Source: Desulfitobacterium_A sp034927245
GTDB taxonomy: Bacteria; Bacillota; Desulfitobacteriia; Desulfitobacteriales; Desulfitobacteriaceae
Reading direction: 5' to 3'
Assembly: GCF_034927245.1 (NCBI RefSeq)
Contig: NZ_JAYFQK010000038.1
Coordinates: forward strand, 62,001-126,000
DNA length: 64,000 nt
Positions 1-8,267 of the stretch are shown here, piece after piece. The stretch's first letter is position 1; every line of letters starts with the position of its first letter. A model generated the notes under the pieces. It did no database searches. It saw nothing but the letters and a program-made list of their open reading frames with translations, and was not told the origin of the DNA. Made by a program: the position numbers and the translations under genes.

Positions 1-1
1 G

Positions 2-166
2 GAACGGATGACCTTAGAAGTTCGAACAAGCAATTTCTCAGCACAGAGGCTTTATGAACGTTTGGGATTTGTGACGGCCGGTAGAAGAAAGGAATACTAC
101 ACCAATAATCGAGAGGATGCTTTGATCATGTGGGTTGAGCTCGATTCATTGGAAGCAGAGCGCTAG
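2..166 (+). CDS. rimI: Ribosomal protein S18-alanine N-acetyltransferase RimI (3' end only)
   Basis: The last 54 codons of a GNAT acetyltransferase, cut by the window edge and ending in TAG at 164-166. The visible part has the conserved LEVRTSN, LYERLGF and EDALIMW stretches of RimI C-termini, which form the acetyl-CoA-binding part of the fold. RimI acetylates the N-terminus of ribosomal protein S18. It lies directly before tsaD, a common pairing in Firmicutes. The family call is firm; the start is not visible. Confidence 0.88.
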   Translation, partial: ERMTLEVRTSNFSAQRLYERLGFVTAGRRKEYYTNNREDALIMWVELDSLEAER

Positions 167-169
167 GAG

Positions 170-1198
170 GTGAGCCCAATCGCGAGTTCAGATATTTTAA
201 TTTTAGGAGTAGAAACAAGCTGTGATGAGACTTCGGCTGCAGTTCTCCGCAATGGGCGGGAATTATTAAGTCATATTATTTCTTCGCAGATCAGCACCCA
301 TCAAAAATATGGCGGGGTTGTACCGGAGATTGCTTCACGGGAGCACCTGCTCCATTTTCAAGGGGTTATGCATCAAACCTTGTCAGAAGCAGGTGTGAAA
401 TTTTCAGATCTTTCAGGGATTGCGGTGACGTATGGACCGGGGTTAGTGGGTTCTCTTTTAGTCGGAGTTGCAGGGGCCAAGGCAATGGCCTATGCAGCCG
501 GGGTTCCCTTGATTGGAATCAACCATCTGGAGGGGCATATCTATGCTAACTTTCTTAATACGCCTGACTTGACGTTCCCGTTACTGGCCTTGCTTGTTTC
601 GGGCGGACATACCCATCTGGTTTATTTTGAAGGACATGGTCATTATCAAGTTTTGGGGCATACGCGCGATGATGCTGCGGGAGAGGCCCTCGACAAAATT
701 GCACGCGCATTGGGGTTAGGGTATCCCGGCGGACCTCAAATTCAGAAGGCTGCTTTATCAGGAAACCCTCATGCTTTCGAGTTTCCGCGTGCTATGTTAG
801 AACCGGGAAGTTTAGATTTTAGCTTTAGCGGGATGAAATCCGCAGTTCTTAATACCTTGAATTCGGCGCGAATGAAAGGGGAAGAACTCAGTGTACCCGA
901 TATTGCGGCTTCTTTTCAACAGGCGGTAATCGATGTGCTCGTTCGGAAAGCCCTGCTTGCTTTAGAGAGGACCGGTGCCAAAACACTCGTACTGGCAGGC
1001 GGGGTTGCAGCTAATGCCTTGCTGAGAGAACGTTTGACAGAGGAGCTCCAAACAAGAAATATTCGCTTTCTCTATCCTCCTTCCATTTTTTGTACGGATA
1101 ATGGGGCTATGATTGCGACTGCAGGCTATTATCATTATCTTGTGCAAGATTTTGCACCTTGGAATCTCAATGCTGTTCCCGGACTTAATTTAGCCTAA
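170..1198 (+). CDS. tsaD: tRNA N6-adenosine threonylcarbamoyltransferase TsaD
   Basis: TsaD transfers the threonylcarbamoyl group to A37 of ANN-decoding tRNAs, acting in the cytoplasm with TsaB and TsaE. The protein of about 342 residues opens with ILGVETSCDETSAAV, carries the metal-binding HLEGH motif near residue 122, and has SGGHTHLV and the C-terminal GGVAANALLR and CTDNGAMIA motifs, so it is full length. The start is uncertain. GTG at 170 is the only usual start codon before the conserved core, but it overlaps an excellent AGGAGGTGA Shine-Dalgarno sequence (165-173). That SD would better serve the ATC codon at 179. Confidence 0.95.
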   Translation: MSPIASSDILILGVETSCDETSAAVLRNGRELLSHIISSQISTHQKYGGVVPEIASREHLLHFQGVMHQTLSEAGVKFSDLSGIAVTYGPGLVGSLLVGVAGAKAMAYAAGVPLIGINHLEGHIYANFLNTPDLTFPLLALLVSGGHTHLVYFEGHGHYQVLGHTRDDAAGEALDKIARALGLGYPGGPQIQKAALSGNPHAFEFPRAMLEPGSLDFSFSGMKSAVLNTLNSARMKGEELSVPDIAASFQQAVIDVLVRKALLALERTGAKTLVLAGGVAANALLRERLTEELQTRNIRFLYPPSIFCTDNGAMIATAGYYHYLVQDFAPWNLNAVPGLNLA

Positions 1199-1233
1199 AT
1201 CCTTATATCAAATCCTAATTATCCCCCTTTTAT

Positions 1234-1279
1234 AAAAAAGGAACTGTTGCATAATGATTATGAACGGTTCCTTTTTTTC
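1234..1279 (+). terminator. Rho-independent terminator after tsaD
   Basis: A long near-perfect inverted repeat (AAAGGAAC...GTTCCTTT arms with CATAAT/ATTATG inside) followed by a T run at about 1271-1277. It ends the rimI-tsaD unit. An A run on the other arm would allow it to work on the minus strand as well. Confidence 0.85.
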
Positions 1280-1347
1280 GATTAGGCCATAGGGGTTATT
1301 TTTAAATTTAAAGGGACTAGGACTTTCGGGTAGGGGCTTAAATGTTC

Positions 1348-1523
1348 TGTGGATAGAGAAAAACTGTGGATAATGTGGATAAGTCTGTGAATAACTGCAA
1401 AAAGCGGGTTTGAGGGATTTCAGGAAGTTTGGGGATAAGCGGATAACTTTACACACAGGGGCTGTGGATAATGTGGATAAGTGGGATAAATTCCTCTGTT
1501 TTAGAATTACTTCTTGGGGATAA
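1348..1523. other. Cluster of DnaA boxes in the tsaD / cyclo-ligase intergenic region
   Basis: This non-coding stretch holds four perfect TGTGGATAA boxes (reverse of TTATCCACA): 1365-1373, 1374-1382, 1463-1471 and 1472-1480, arranged as two directly abutting pairs 98 bp apart. Single-mismatch copies lie at 1348-1356, 1386-1394, 1430-1438 and 1515-1523. All are in the same orientation. dnaA, dnaN and recF are not here, so this is not the normal oriC context. A DnaA-binding cluster that titrates or reactivates DnaA, or regulates a nearby gene, is the likely role (inference). The interval 1280-1640 shows no convincing gene. Confidence 0.75.
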
Positions 1524-1640
1524 CTCCAATCGAACAAATGTGTTTCCAAAATATTGTAAAAAGTATTTAGGGAGATAGGAAGGATTTCGTGAGGATACGC
1601 CGAAAAAAATAATGAAGAACTTTTAAAAAGCGGAGGTTCT

Positions 1641-2234
1641 ATGATCGATAAACGAATGGTGCGCGAAACTGCTTTAAACTTGAGGGCTTCGCTGACAAGG
1701 GAAGAACGGGAAGTAAAGAGTCAAAAAATTCTATCAATTGTTAAGGGGCTGTCAAAATTTAAAGCGGCTAAGACAATCATGTCCTTTTTGAATTTTAGGG
1801 ATGAAGTGGATACAACTTTGCTTGCAGTGTCCATACTTGAATCAGGAAAACGTTTAATTTTGCCCCGCTGCGCGTCGCATGGTATATTAATACCAGCGGA
1901 AATTCACGATCTGAATGAAGATATTGAACCCGGAAAATGGGGAATTCGGGAACCCAAAGGCGAGAAATTAAATCCGGTTAATCCGGAGGAGATCGAAATG
2001 ATTATTATCCCCGGGGCGGCTTTTGATCGGCAAGGCAATCGATTGGGGTATGGAGGCGGCTATTATGATCGTTTCCTAAACCGTCTGCGTCCTGAAACAC
2101 CTAAAATTGCACTGGCCTTCTCATGTCAAATTTTACCGGAGATTCCGCTTGAGCCGTTTGATTTCAAAATGGATGCACTTGTCACGGAAGAAGGAATTCT
2201 CTGGTTTAAATCAGTAAAAGAGATTAAAACATAA
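1641..2234 (+). CDS. 5-formyltetrahydrofolate cyclo-ligase
   Basis: ATP-dependent conversion of 5-formyl-THF to 5,10-methenyl-THF, in cytoplasmic one-carbon metabolism. The 197-residue protein has the family's C-terminal signature IIPGAAFDRQGNRLGYGGGYYDRFL (split here as IIPGAAFDRQGNR and LGYGGGYYDRFL) at about residues 124-148, plus the basic N-terminal helix. The ATG follows a GCGGAGG-type ribosome site. It lies 20 bp before the formate dehydrogenase genes and may be co-transcribed with them, which fits a folate/formate link (inference). Confidence 0.95.
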   Translation: MIDKRMVRETALNLRASLTREEREVKSQKILSIVKGLSKFKAAKTIMSFLNFRDEVDTTLLAVSILESGKRLILPRCASHGILIPAEIHDLNEDIEPGKWGIREPKGEKLNPVNPEEIEMIIIPGAAFDRQGNRLGYGGGYYDRFLNRLRPETPKIALAFSCQILPEIPLEPFDFKMDALVTEEGILWFKSVKEIKT

Positions 2235-2254
2235 CCGTAAGGGGAGGGAAATGA

Positions 2255-2737
2255 ATGGGTGAGGAGTGTAAAGATCTGGTGGACCCTAAAGTGGTAAAAC
2301 TTGACGAACTTATCTCTCACTACAAATCACAAAAAGGGGCATTGATCCCCGTTCTGCAACAAGCTCAAGAAATATACGGATACCTGCCGGAACATGTTTT
2401 AAAACACATTAGTCTGGAAATGGAAATCCCGATTGCTAAGGTATATGGGGTCGTTACTTTTTATGCGCAATTCCGATTAACTCCTATGGGACGTAATGTG
2501 ATCAGTATATGCCTGGGAACAGCCTGCCATGTTCGTGGGGGGGCTAAAATCTTAGATACGATTGAAAATGAACTTAAAATTAAAGATGGGGAAACCACTG
2601 AGGACGGGCGGTATACTTTGGAAATCGTCAACTGCATTGGAGCATGCGGCCTAGCACCTGTTATCTCAGTAAACGGAGAAGTTCATGGGCGTTTAACCTC
2701 AGAGCAAATTCAGGGAATCCTCGCGAAGTATGAGTAG
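2255..2737 (+). CDS. nuoE: NuoE-like [2Fe-2S] subunit of an NAD-linked formate dehydrogenase
   Basis: A thioredoxin-fold ferredoxin subunit of 160 residues. Four cysteines in CLGTACHVRGG and CIGACGLAP match the NuoE/HydC [2Fe-2S] ligands. The N-terminal helical part (LIPVLQQAQEIYGYLP) is typical. In complexes of this type it passes electrons between the NuoF-like flavoprotein and the catalytic subunit. It is the first of three tightly packed genes (11 bp to the next) whose third member is a selenocysteine formate dehydrogenase, so the complex is inferred to be NAD(P)-dependent formate dehydrogenase and not complex I. Confidence 0.93.
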   Translation: MGEECKDLVDPKVVKLDELISHYKSQKGALIPVLQQAQEIYGYLPEHVLKHISLEMEIPIAKVYGVVTFYAQFRLTPMGRNVISICLGTACHVRGGAKILDTIENELKIKDGETTEDGRYTLEIVNCIGACGLAPVISVNGEVHGRLTSEQIQGILAKYE

Positions 2738-2748
2738 GGGGTTAGGGA

Positions 2749-4539
2749 ATGACGACTAAGAAAAAAGTATTGGTTTGTGCCGGTACGGGATGCACTTCTT
2801 CAGGCGCTCACAAGATCCTTGATCTGCTTAATCAGGAAATCCTTCGGCAAGGTTTGACCGATCGAGTCGAAGTTATTCCTACCGGTTGTCAGGGTTTCTG
2901 CGAGAAAGGTCCGACGGTCGTAATCGAACCGGAGCAAACGCTGTATACGTTAGTCAATGAAGAAGATATCCCTGAGATTGTACACAAGGAGATTGGTGAG
3001 GGTGAGCGGGTCGAAAGGCTTGTTTATGTCGATCCTTTGACAGGCCAACCCGCGAAAGATTACACGGAGACTCAATTCTTTGCTAAACAGCATCGGGTTG
3101 TTCTTCGAAATTGTGGTCTGATTGATCCTACTAAAATCGAAGACTATCTCGCGCGGGACGGTTATCAGGGACTCAAGCATGCGCTTCTGGATATGACACC
3201 TGAGCAGGTCATTGAAGAAGTAAAAGAAGCGGGTTTAAGAGGCCGCGGTGGAGCAGGTTTCCCTACCGGCCTAAAATGGGGCTTTTGCCAGGCTTCTCCC
3301 GGGGAGAAAAAATACATTATTTGCAATGCTGATGAGGGAGACCCCGGCGCTTTCATGGATCGAAGTGTTTTGGAAGGAGACCCCCATTCCGTTATCGAGG
3401 GAATGCTGATCGGGGCTTATGCTATTGGGGCCGATGAAGGGTATGTCTATTGCCGCGCGGAATATCCACAGGCCATCAAACATCTGCAAATCGCAATTAA
3501 GCAGGCGGAAGATGCAGGCTATCTCGGAGATAACATTCTGAATACTGGCTTTAATCTTCATCTGAAAATACAACCCGGGGCCGGAGCGTTTGTCTGTGGT
3601 GAAGAGACGGCCTTGATGGCCTCAATCGAAGGAAAAAGGGGAATGCCTCGGGTCAGACCTCCTTTCCCTGCCGTAAGTGGTTTATGGGGAAAGCCGACAA
3701 ATATTAATAATGTCGAGACTTGGTCGAATATCCCTCATATCTTGAGACATGGGGCGAAATGGTATGCCCGGTTCGGAACTGAAAAGAGCAAAGGCACAAA
3801 AATCTTTGCGTTAACAGGCAAAGTTAACAATACGGGTCTTGTTGAAGTCCCTATGGGTATGCCCCTGCGGGAAATCATCTTTGGCATCGGCGGCGGTATT
3901 CGCGAAGGCAAGAAGTTTAAGGCAGTACAGATCGGAGGACCCTCAGGTGGATGTCTGCCGGAGGAAATGCTTGGCTTACAGGTGGATTATGATACCCTGA
4001 CTAAGGCCGGTGCGATGGTAGGTTCCGGCGGTCTGGTCGTTATGGATGAGACCACCTGTATGGTGGATATTGCCCGATTTTTCCTTAATTTCTCCCAGAG
4101 TGAATCATGCGGCAAATGTACACCCTGCCGCGAGGGAAATAAACGCATGTGGGAGATCCTGGACCGGATTTGCAAGGGTGAAGGTAAAGAGGATGACCTG
4201 GAAACGCTTGAACAATTAGCATTGACGGTTAAGGAAACCTCTCTATGCGGTTTGGGGCAAAATGCACCGAATCCGATCCTGGCGACGCTCAAGTATTTCC
4301 GTTCGGAATTTGAGGCTCATATCCGGGATAAAAAGTGTCCGGCACACGTGTGCAAAGAACTCTTAAGTTATTCAATCGATCCGGAAAAATGCAAGAAATG
4401 CGGACTTTGTTCAAAGAATTGTCCCGCGAAATGTATCACCGGAGATAAAAATACCCCTTATGCGATCAAAGAGGATAGTTGCATTCGTTGCGGAACCTGT
4501 ATGGAAAAATGCAAGTTTGGGGCAGTGATACGAGCTTAG
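2749..4539 (+). CDS. nuoF: NuoF-like FMN/NAD(P)-binding subunit of formate dehydrogenase
   Basis: A 596-residue flavoprotein. The N-terminus (about 1-100) is a thioredoxin-like [2Fe-2S] domain with CAGTGCTSSG and GCQGFCEKGP. The middle is the NuoF core with the glycine-rich RGRGGAGFPTGLKW and the SCGKCTPCREG [4Fe-4S] site near residue 450. The C-terminus carries two ferredoxin clusters (CKKCGLCSKNC and CIRCGTCMEKC). This architecture is that of HydB-type subunits of NAD-linked and electron-bifurcating hydrogenases and formate dehydrogenases. Whether this complex bifurcates with ferredoxin cannot be told from sequence alone. Confidence 0.94.
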   Translation: MTTKKKVLVCAGTGCTSSGAHKILDLLNQEILRQGLTDRVEVIPTGCQGFCEKGPTVVIEPEQTLYTLVNEEDIPEIVHKEIGEGERVERLVYVDPLTGQPAKDYTETQFFAKQHRVVLRNCGLIDPTKIEDYLARDGYQGLKHALLDMTPEQVIEEVKEAGLRGRGGAGFPTGLKWGFCQASPGEKKYIICNADEGDPGAFMDRSVLEGDPHSVIEGMLIGAYAIGADEGYVYCRAEYPQAIKHLQIAIKQAEDAGYLGDNILNTGFNLHLKIQPGAGAFVCGEETALMASIEGKRGMPRVRPPFPAVSGLWGKPTNINNVETWSNIPHILRHGAKWYARFGTEKSKGTKIFALTGKVNNTGLVEVPMGMPLREIIFGIGGGIREGKKFKAVQIGGPSGGCLPEEMLGLQVDYDTLTKAGAMVGSGGLVVMDETTCMVDIARFFLNFSQSESCGKCTPCREGNKRMWEILDRICKGEGKEDDLETLEQLALTVKETSLCGLGQNAPNPILATLKYFRSEFEAHIRDKKCPAHVCKELLSYSIDPEKCKKCGLCSKNCPAKCITGDKNTPYAIKEDSCIRCGTCMEKCKFGAVIRA

Positions 4540-4554
4540 AGAGGAGTGAAATTC

Positions 4555-7236
4555 GTGGAGTGGCTGACATTATCGATTAATGGGACAGAATATGATGTGC
4601 CTAAGGGCAGCACGGTCCTGGAAGCCTGCCGCATGCATAATATTCCGATCCCAACACTTTGCCAAGATCCGGAGCTTACGAATGCAGGGGCCTGCCGGCT
4701 ATGCATTGTTGAGATTGACGGCATGCGCAATCTTCCGCCTTCCTGCGTAACCCAAGTTGCTCAAGGTATGACGGTGCGGACACAGACGGAAAAGGTGAGA
4801 AAGGCACGGAAGACGATTCTCGAACTTTTAGTCGCAAATCACCCATTGGACTGCATGACCTGTCAAAAGATGGGGGACTGTTCACTTGCTGAGTACGCCT
4901 ATGAATACGGAGCAACAGGGGAGAGATATGCAGGGGTACGAAGGGAACTGCCTTTAGATGATAGTAATCCCTTTATATTAAGAGATCCCAATAAATGTGT
5001 TCTTTGTGGAAAATGCGTTCGGGCTTGCGAGGAAATGCAGGGGCAATATAATCTGGACTTCTTTAAACGCGGCTTTAACTCCCAAGTAGGACCGGCTTTT
5101 GGAGTACCTTACAGTGAGTCGGAATGCGTATTCTGCGGTGACTGCGTTGCCGTATGCCCGGTCGGAGCACTTACGGAGAAGCAGATGGTTGGGAAAGGCC
5201 GCCCTTGGGAAATAAAGAAGGTTCAAACGACTTGCCCTTTCTGCGGAACGGGATGTAATTTTGATCTTAATGTTAAAGACGGGAAAGTCATTGGGGTCAC
5301 TTCGAATCCGGAATCACCCGTAAATGGTAAAGCCCTTTGTGTGAAAGGACGTTTCGGTTTTGATATGATTCATAGCCCGAATCGTTTAACAACTCCCCTG
5401 ATTAAGAAAGATGGGGAATTTGTTGAAGCCGGTTGGGAAGAGGCTCTTGATTTAGTCGCCTCCCGAATGGGTGAAATTAAAAATCAATACGGGGCGGACA
5501 GCATCGGTGCTTTAAGCTCTGCTCGTTGTACCAATGAAGAGAATTTCCTTATGCAAAAATTCATGCGCGCGGTGGTCGGAACGAATAACATTGACCACTG
5601 CGCCAGGACTTGACACGCTCCTACTGTAGCCGGTCTGGCTACTTCATTTGGTTCGGGAGCGATGACAAACTCCATTAACGAAATCCCTAATGCCGAAGTG
5701 ATGTTCGTGATCGGATCAAACACGACAGAAGCTCATCCTGTCATAGGGACAAAGATGAAACAGGCTTTAGCCCGGGGGGCTAAGCTTATTGTCGCTGATC
5801 CGCGCCGCATCGAACTTGCGGATAAGGCGGATGTTTGGATGCAGCTGCGTCCCGGAACAGACATTGCGCTGATCAATGGGATCATGAATATTATTCTGGA
5901 AAAAGGCTGGGCTGACCGGAAATTCATCGAAGAGCGGACAGAGGGTTATGAGGCTTTCGTTGAAAACCTGAAGAAATTCCCGCCTGAAGCCGTAAGCAAA
6001 ATTACCGGAGTTCCCCTTGAACAAATGGTCGAAGCGGCACGGCTATATGCTAATGTTGAGCGGGCTCAAATCTTCTATACCCTGGGTATTACAGAGCATA
6101 CCTGCGGTACGGATAACGTAATGAGCCTTGCCAATCTGGCGTTATTAACCGGAAATATCGGGAAAGAAAGTTCCGGTGTCAATCCTTTGCGCGGACAAAA
6201 CAATGTTCAAGGCGCGTGCGATATGGGAGCTTTGCCTACGGACTACCCCGGTTATCAAAAAGTGACGAGTCTGACGGCCCGTGCTAAGTTTGAAGGGGCC
6301 TGGAATGTTCCGCTGAATCCGAATCCGGGCTTTATGATACCGGATATGTTCGATTCGGCAGTCGAAAAAACACTGCGAGCCATGTATATTTTTGGGGAAG
6401 ACCCCGTACTGACAGATGCTGATGCCAATCATGTCCGTAAGGGATTGCAAGCTCTTGATTTTCTCGTTGTACAAGATATTTTTATGTCTGAGACGGCCCA
6501 ATTAGCCGATGTCATCTTACCGGGCACGAGCTTTGCGGAGAAGACAGGAACGTTTACGAATACCGAACGCCGGGTTCAAATGGTAAATCAAGCAATCCAA
6601 CCGATTGCCAATACAAGACAGGATTGGCAGATTATTTGCGAGATTGCAACTCGCATGGGCTATCCTTTGACCTATGCCTCAACAGCCGAGGTAATGCAGG
6701 AAATCGCGGCCCTAACCCCTTCTTACGCCGGAATTTCGCATGAACGTCTTGGCCAAAAGGGACTGCAATGGCCTGTTCCCGATGCGGAACATCCGGGGAC
6801 TAAGTTCTTGCATGAAGGTCAATTCTCACGGGGCAAAGGATTATTCAGGACCGTTCAATATCAACTGCCGGATGAACTCCCCGATGAAGACTATCCCTTC
6901 CTCTTAAGTACCGGCCGTAAACTTGCTCATTATAATATTACGACACGCAATTCGGGGGCGCTTGAGGCTTATGCCCCGGAAGAGTATGCCGAACTTAATC
7001 CTAAGGACGCCGAGCGGCTTCGGGTAAAAGACGGGGAACAGGTAAAAGTAGCCTCACGGCGGGGTGAACTGGAAACCAAGGTTAGAGTAACCGATCGTGT
7101 TCCACCGGGAATGATCTTCATGACACTCCACTATAAAGAATCTCCGACAAATGTTTTGACCAATGGCGCGTATGATAAGATAACCAAGACTTATGAATAT
7201 AAAGTTTGCGGAGTCAGGATTGAGCGCGTAGGTTAA
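4555..7236 (+). CDS. fdhA: Formate dehydrogenase catalytic subunit, selenocysteine-containing (TGA 5611-5613 read as Sec)
   Basis: A molybdopterin enzyme of about 893 residues that oxidises formate to CO2 or reverses that reaction. An in-frame TGA at 5611-5613 (residue about 353) interrupts the reading frame inside CART-U-HAPTVAGL, exactly where formate dehydrogenases carry selenocysteine, and the frame stays open to 7236. Domains in order: NuoG-like [2Fe-2S] (C near 30-65), His-Cys3 cluster (HPLDCMTCQKMGDC), two [4Fe-4S] (CVLCGKCVRAC, CVFCGDCVAVC), the molybdopterin Fe4S4 domain (CPFCGTGC), the catalytic domain and a C-terminal dinucleotide-binding domain. GTG at 4555 is preferred because GAGGAG lies 8 bases upstream; GTG 4546 overlaps that site. 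Confidence 0.96.
5611..5642 (+). promoter_or_regulatory. Bacterial SECIS element directing Sec insertion in fdhA
   Basis: The TGA at 5611-5613 is followed by 18 bases and then a GGTCT loop (5632-5636) closed by GTAGCC (5626-5631) and GGCTAC (5637-5642). The GGTCT apical loop on a short GC stem, at this distance from the TGA, is the SelB-recognised SECIS form known from E. coli fdhF. The host must carry selA, selB, selC and selD elsewhere (inference). Confidence 0.92.
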
Positions 7237-7249
7237 TAGGTGCTGTTTA

Positions 7250-7288
7250 AACAAACCGAGAGGATTCTTTCTCCCCTCGGTTTGTTTT
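7250..7288 (+). terminator. Rho-independent terminator after fdhA
   Basis: Inverted repeat ACAAACCGAG / CTCGGTTTGT with a loop of about 14 bases, followed by TTTG. It closes the formate dehydrogenase transcription unit before mobA. Confidence 0.85.
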
Positions 7289-7346
7289 GTCATCAGTATT
7301 CTGTTGAGAAGGAAAGAAGTTGCTTTCAATAGGGAATGGGTATATA

Positions 7347-7997
7347 TTGAAAAAGAAAAGAAATAATTCGATTTTCAAGACGGAGGGGGTCGTCGAAATT
7401 TTAGAAATCACAGGCATTGTGCTTGCCGGTGGGAAGAGCTCTCGCATGGGTAAAAACAAAGCTTTTCTAGAAATTGACGGTAAACCCTTGATCGAGAGAA
7501 ATCTGGCTACTCTTGAATCTCTTTTCAGTGATGTTTTGATAAGCAGCAATACTCCTGAACTTTACCGTTCTTATAAGGAAAAAGTAGTACAGGACCAATA
7601 TATAGGGACGGGTCCGCTGGGAGGCCTTCATGCTTGCTTGGAAGAAGCACATACGGAGTATGCGTTTTTCGTTGCCTGCGATATCCCGATACTTAATCCT
7701 GAACTTATTCGATTTATGGCTTCTTTGACAGAAAAAGGGTATGATTGTATTGTGCCAAGGACGAAGGATAGAATACATCCGCTTTTTGCCCTTTACAATA
7801 AATCATGTCTCCCAAAGATAAAAGACTTCCTTCAGGAAGGTCACTATAAGGTCATTGATTTCTTTCCCCAATTATCTGTTCGCTATGTTAAAGAAAATGA
7901 ACTCGCTTGTTTTGGCGATCCACGTTTGCTTTTGTGCAATGTGAATACGCCTGAAGATTGGTTAAACTTTCAGAAGAAATTGGTAGGGAAGGAATAA
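7347..7997 (+). CDS. mobA: Molybdenum cofactor guanylyltransferase MobA
   Basis: Adds GMP to molybdopterin to form the guanine dinucleotide cofactor used by formate dehydrogenases. The diagnostic nucleotidyltransferase motif LAGGKSSRMGKNKA lies near the N-terminus, with GPLGGL and the metal-binding ACDIPIL later; length is normal. The start is unclear. TTG at 7347 is possible but adds an unconserved leader. A strong GGAGGGGG site at 7382-7389 points to ATT at 7398, which would give the typical short N-terminus. It stands between fdhA and the moa genes, so its role as supplier of the Fdh cofactor is well supported. Confidence 0.9.
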   Translation: MKKKRNNSIFKTEGVVEILEITGIVLAGGKSSRMGKNKAFLEIDGKPLIERNLATLESLFSDVLISSNTPELYRSYKEKVVQDQYIGTGPLGGLHACLEEAHTEYAFFVACDIPILNPELIRFMASLTEKGYDCIVPRTKDRIHPLFALYNKSCLPKIKDFLQEGHYKVIDFFPQLSVRYVKENELACFGDPRLLLCNVNTPEDWLNFQKKLVGKE

Positions 7998-8064
7998 ATT
8001 AAGGAGGAAAATATACTTTTATAGCGAATTAAAGTAATGTTTTAAAGTCGTGTAATATAAGAAT

Positions 8065-8175
8065 GCTCCGAAACTAGATAACCTAAAGCTTTAGGCTATG
8101 GTGACTAGGCAAGTGTTTTTACACTCGGGTATTGTCGGAAACGATAATATCTCCTGTTGGAAAGGAGTCTGTTAA
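8065..8175 (+). ncRNA. Molybdenum/tungsten cofactor riboswitch (Moco RNA motif)
   Basis: A structured leader upstream of moaA. It holds ACCTAAAGC, GACTAGGCAAG, a CGGGTA segment, a GTCGGAAACGAT hairpin and a CTCC...GGAAAGGAG hairpin in the order of the Moco RNA motif, and is followed by an intrinsic terminator and a Moco biosynthesis operon. A likely promoter with extended -10 TGTAATAT lies at about 8051-8058. Ligand sensing (Moco versus tungsten cofactor) cannot be read from the sequence. An orphan AAGGAGG at 8001-8007 has no start codon behind it. Confidence 0.82.
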
Positions 8176-8188
8176 ATCAATGCGGGAT

Positions 8189-8224
8189 AACTCCGCGGTT
8201 TAGACAGACCGCGGAGTTTTTTTA
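8189..8224 (+). terminator. Terminator of the Moco riboswitch expression platform
   Basis: ACTCCGCGGT (8189-8198) pairs with ACCGCGGAGT (8207-8216) and is followed by eight or nine T residues. It ends about 44 bases before the moaA start, so the riboswitch most likely acts by premature termination. Confidence 0.9.
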
Positions 8225-8267
8225 TTTCTATCATTTCCAAACGGCCTTGATGAAAAGAGGGATTTTA

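Noticed and set aside
1208..1549. 113-codon minus-strand frame between tsaD and the cyclo-ligase gene
   Set aside because: It covers the terminator and the DnaA boxes, has no ribosome site, and no protein-like features.
5611..5661. Frameshift or nonsense mutation splitting formate dehydrogenase
   Set aside because: The TGA is exactly at the Sec position, in frame on both sides, and has a SECIS, so read-through is the better explanation.
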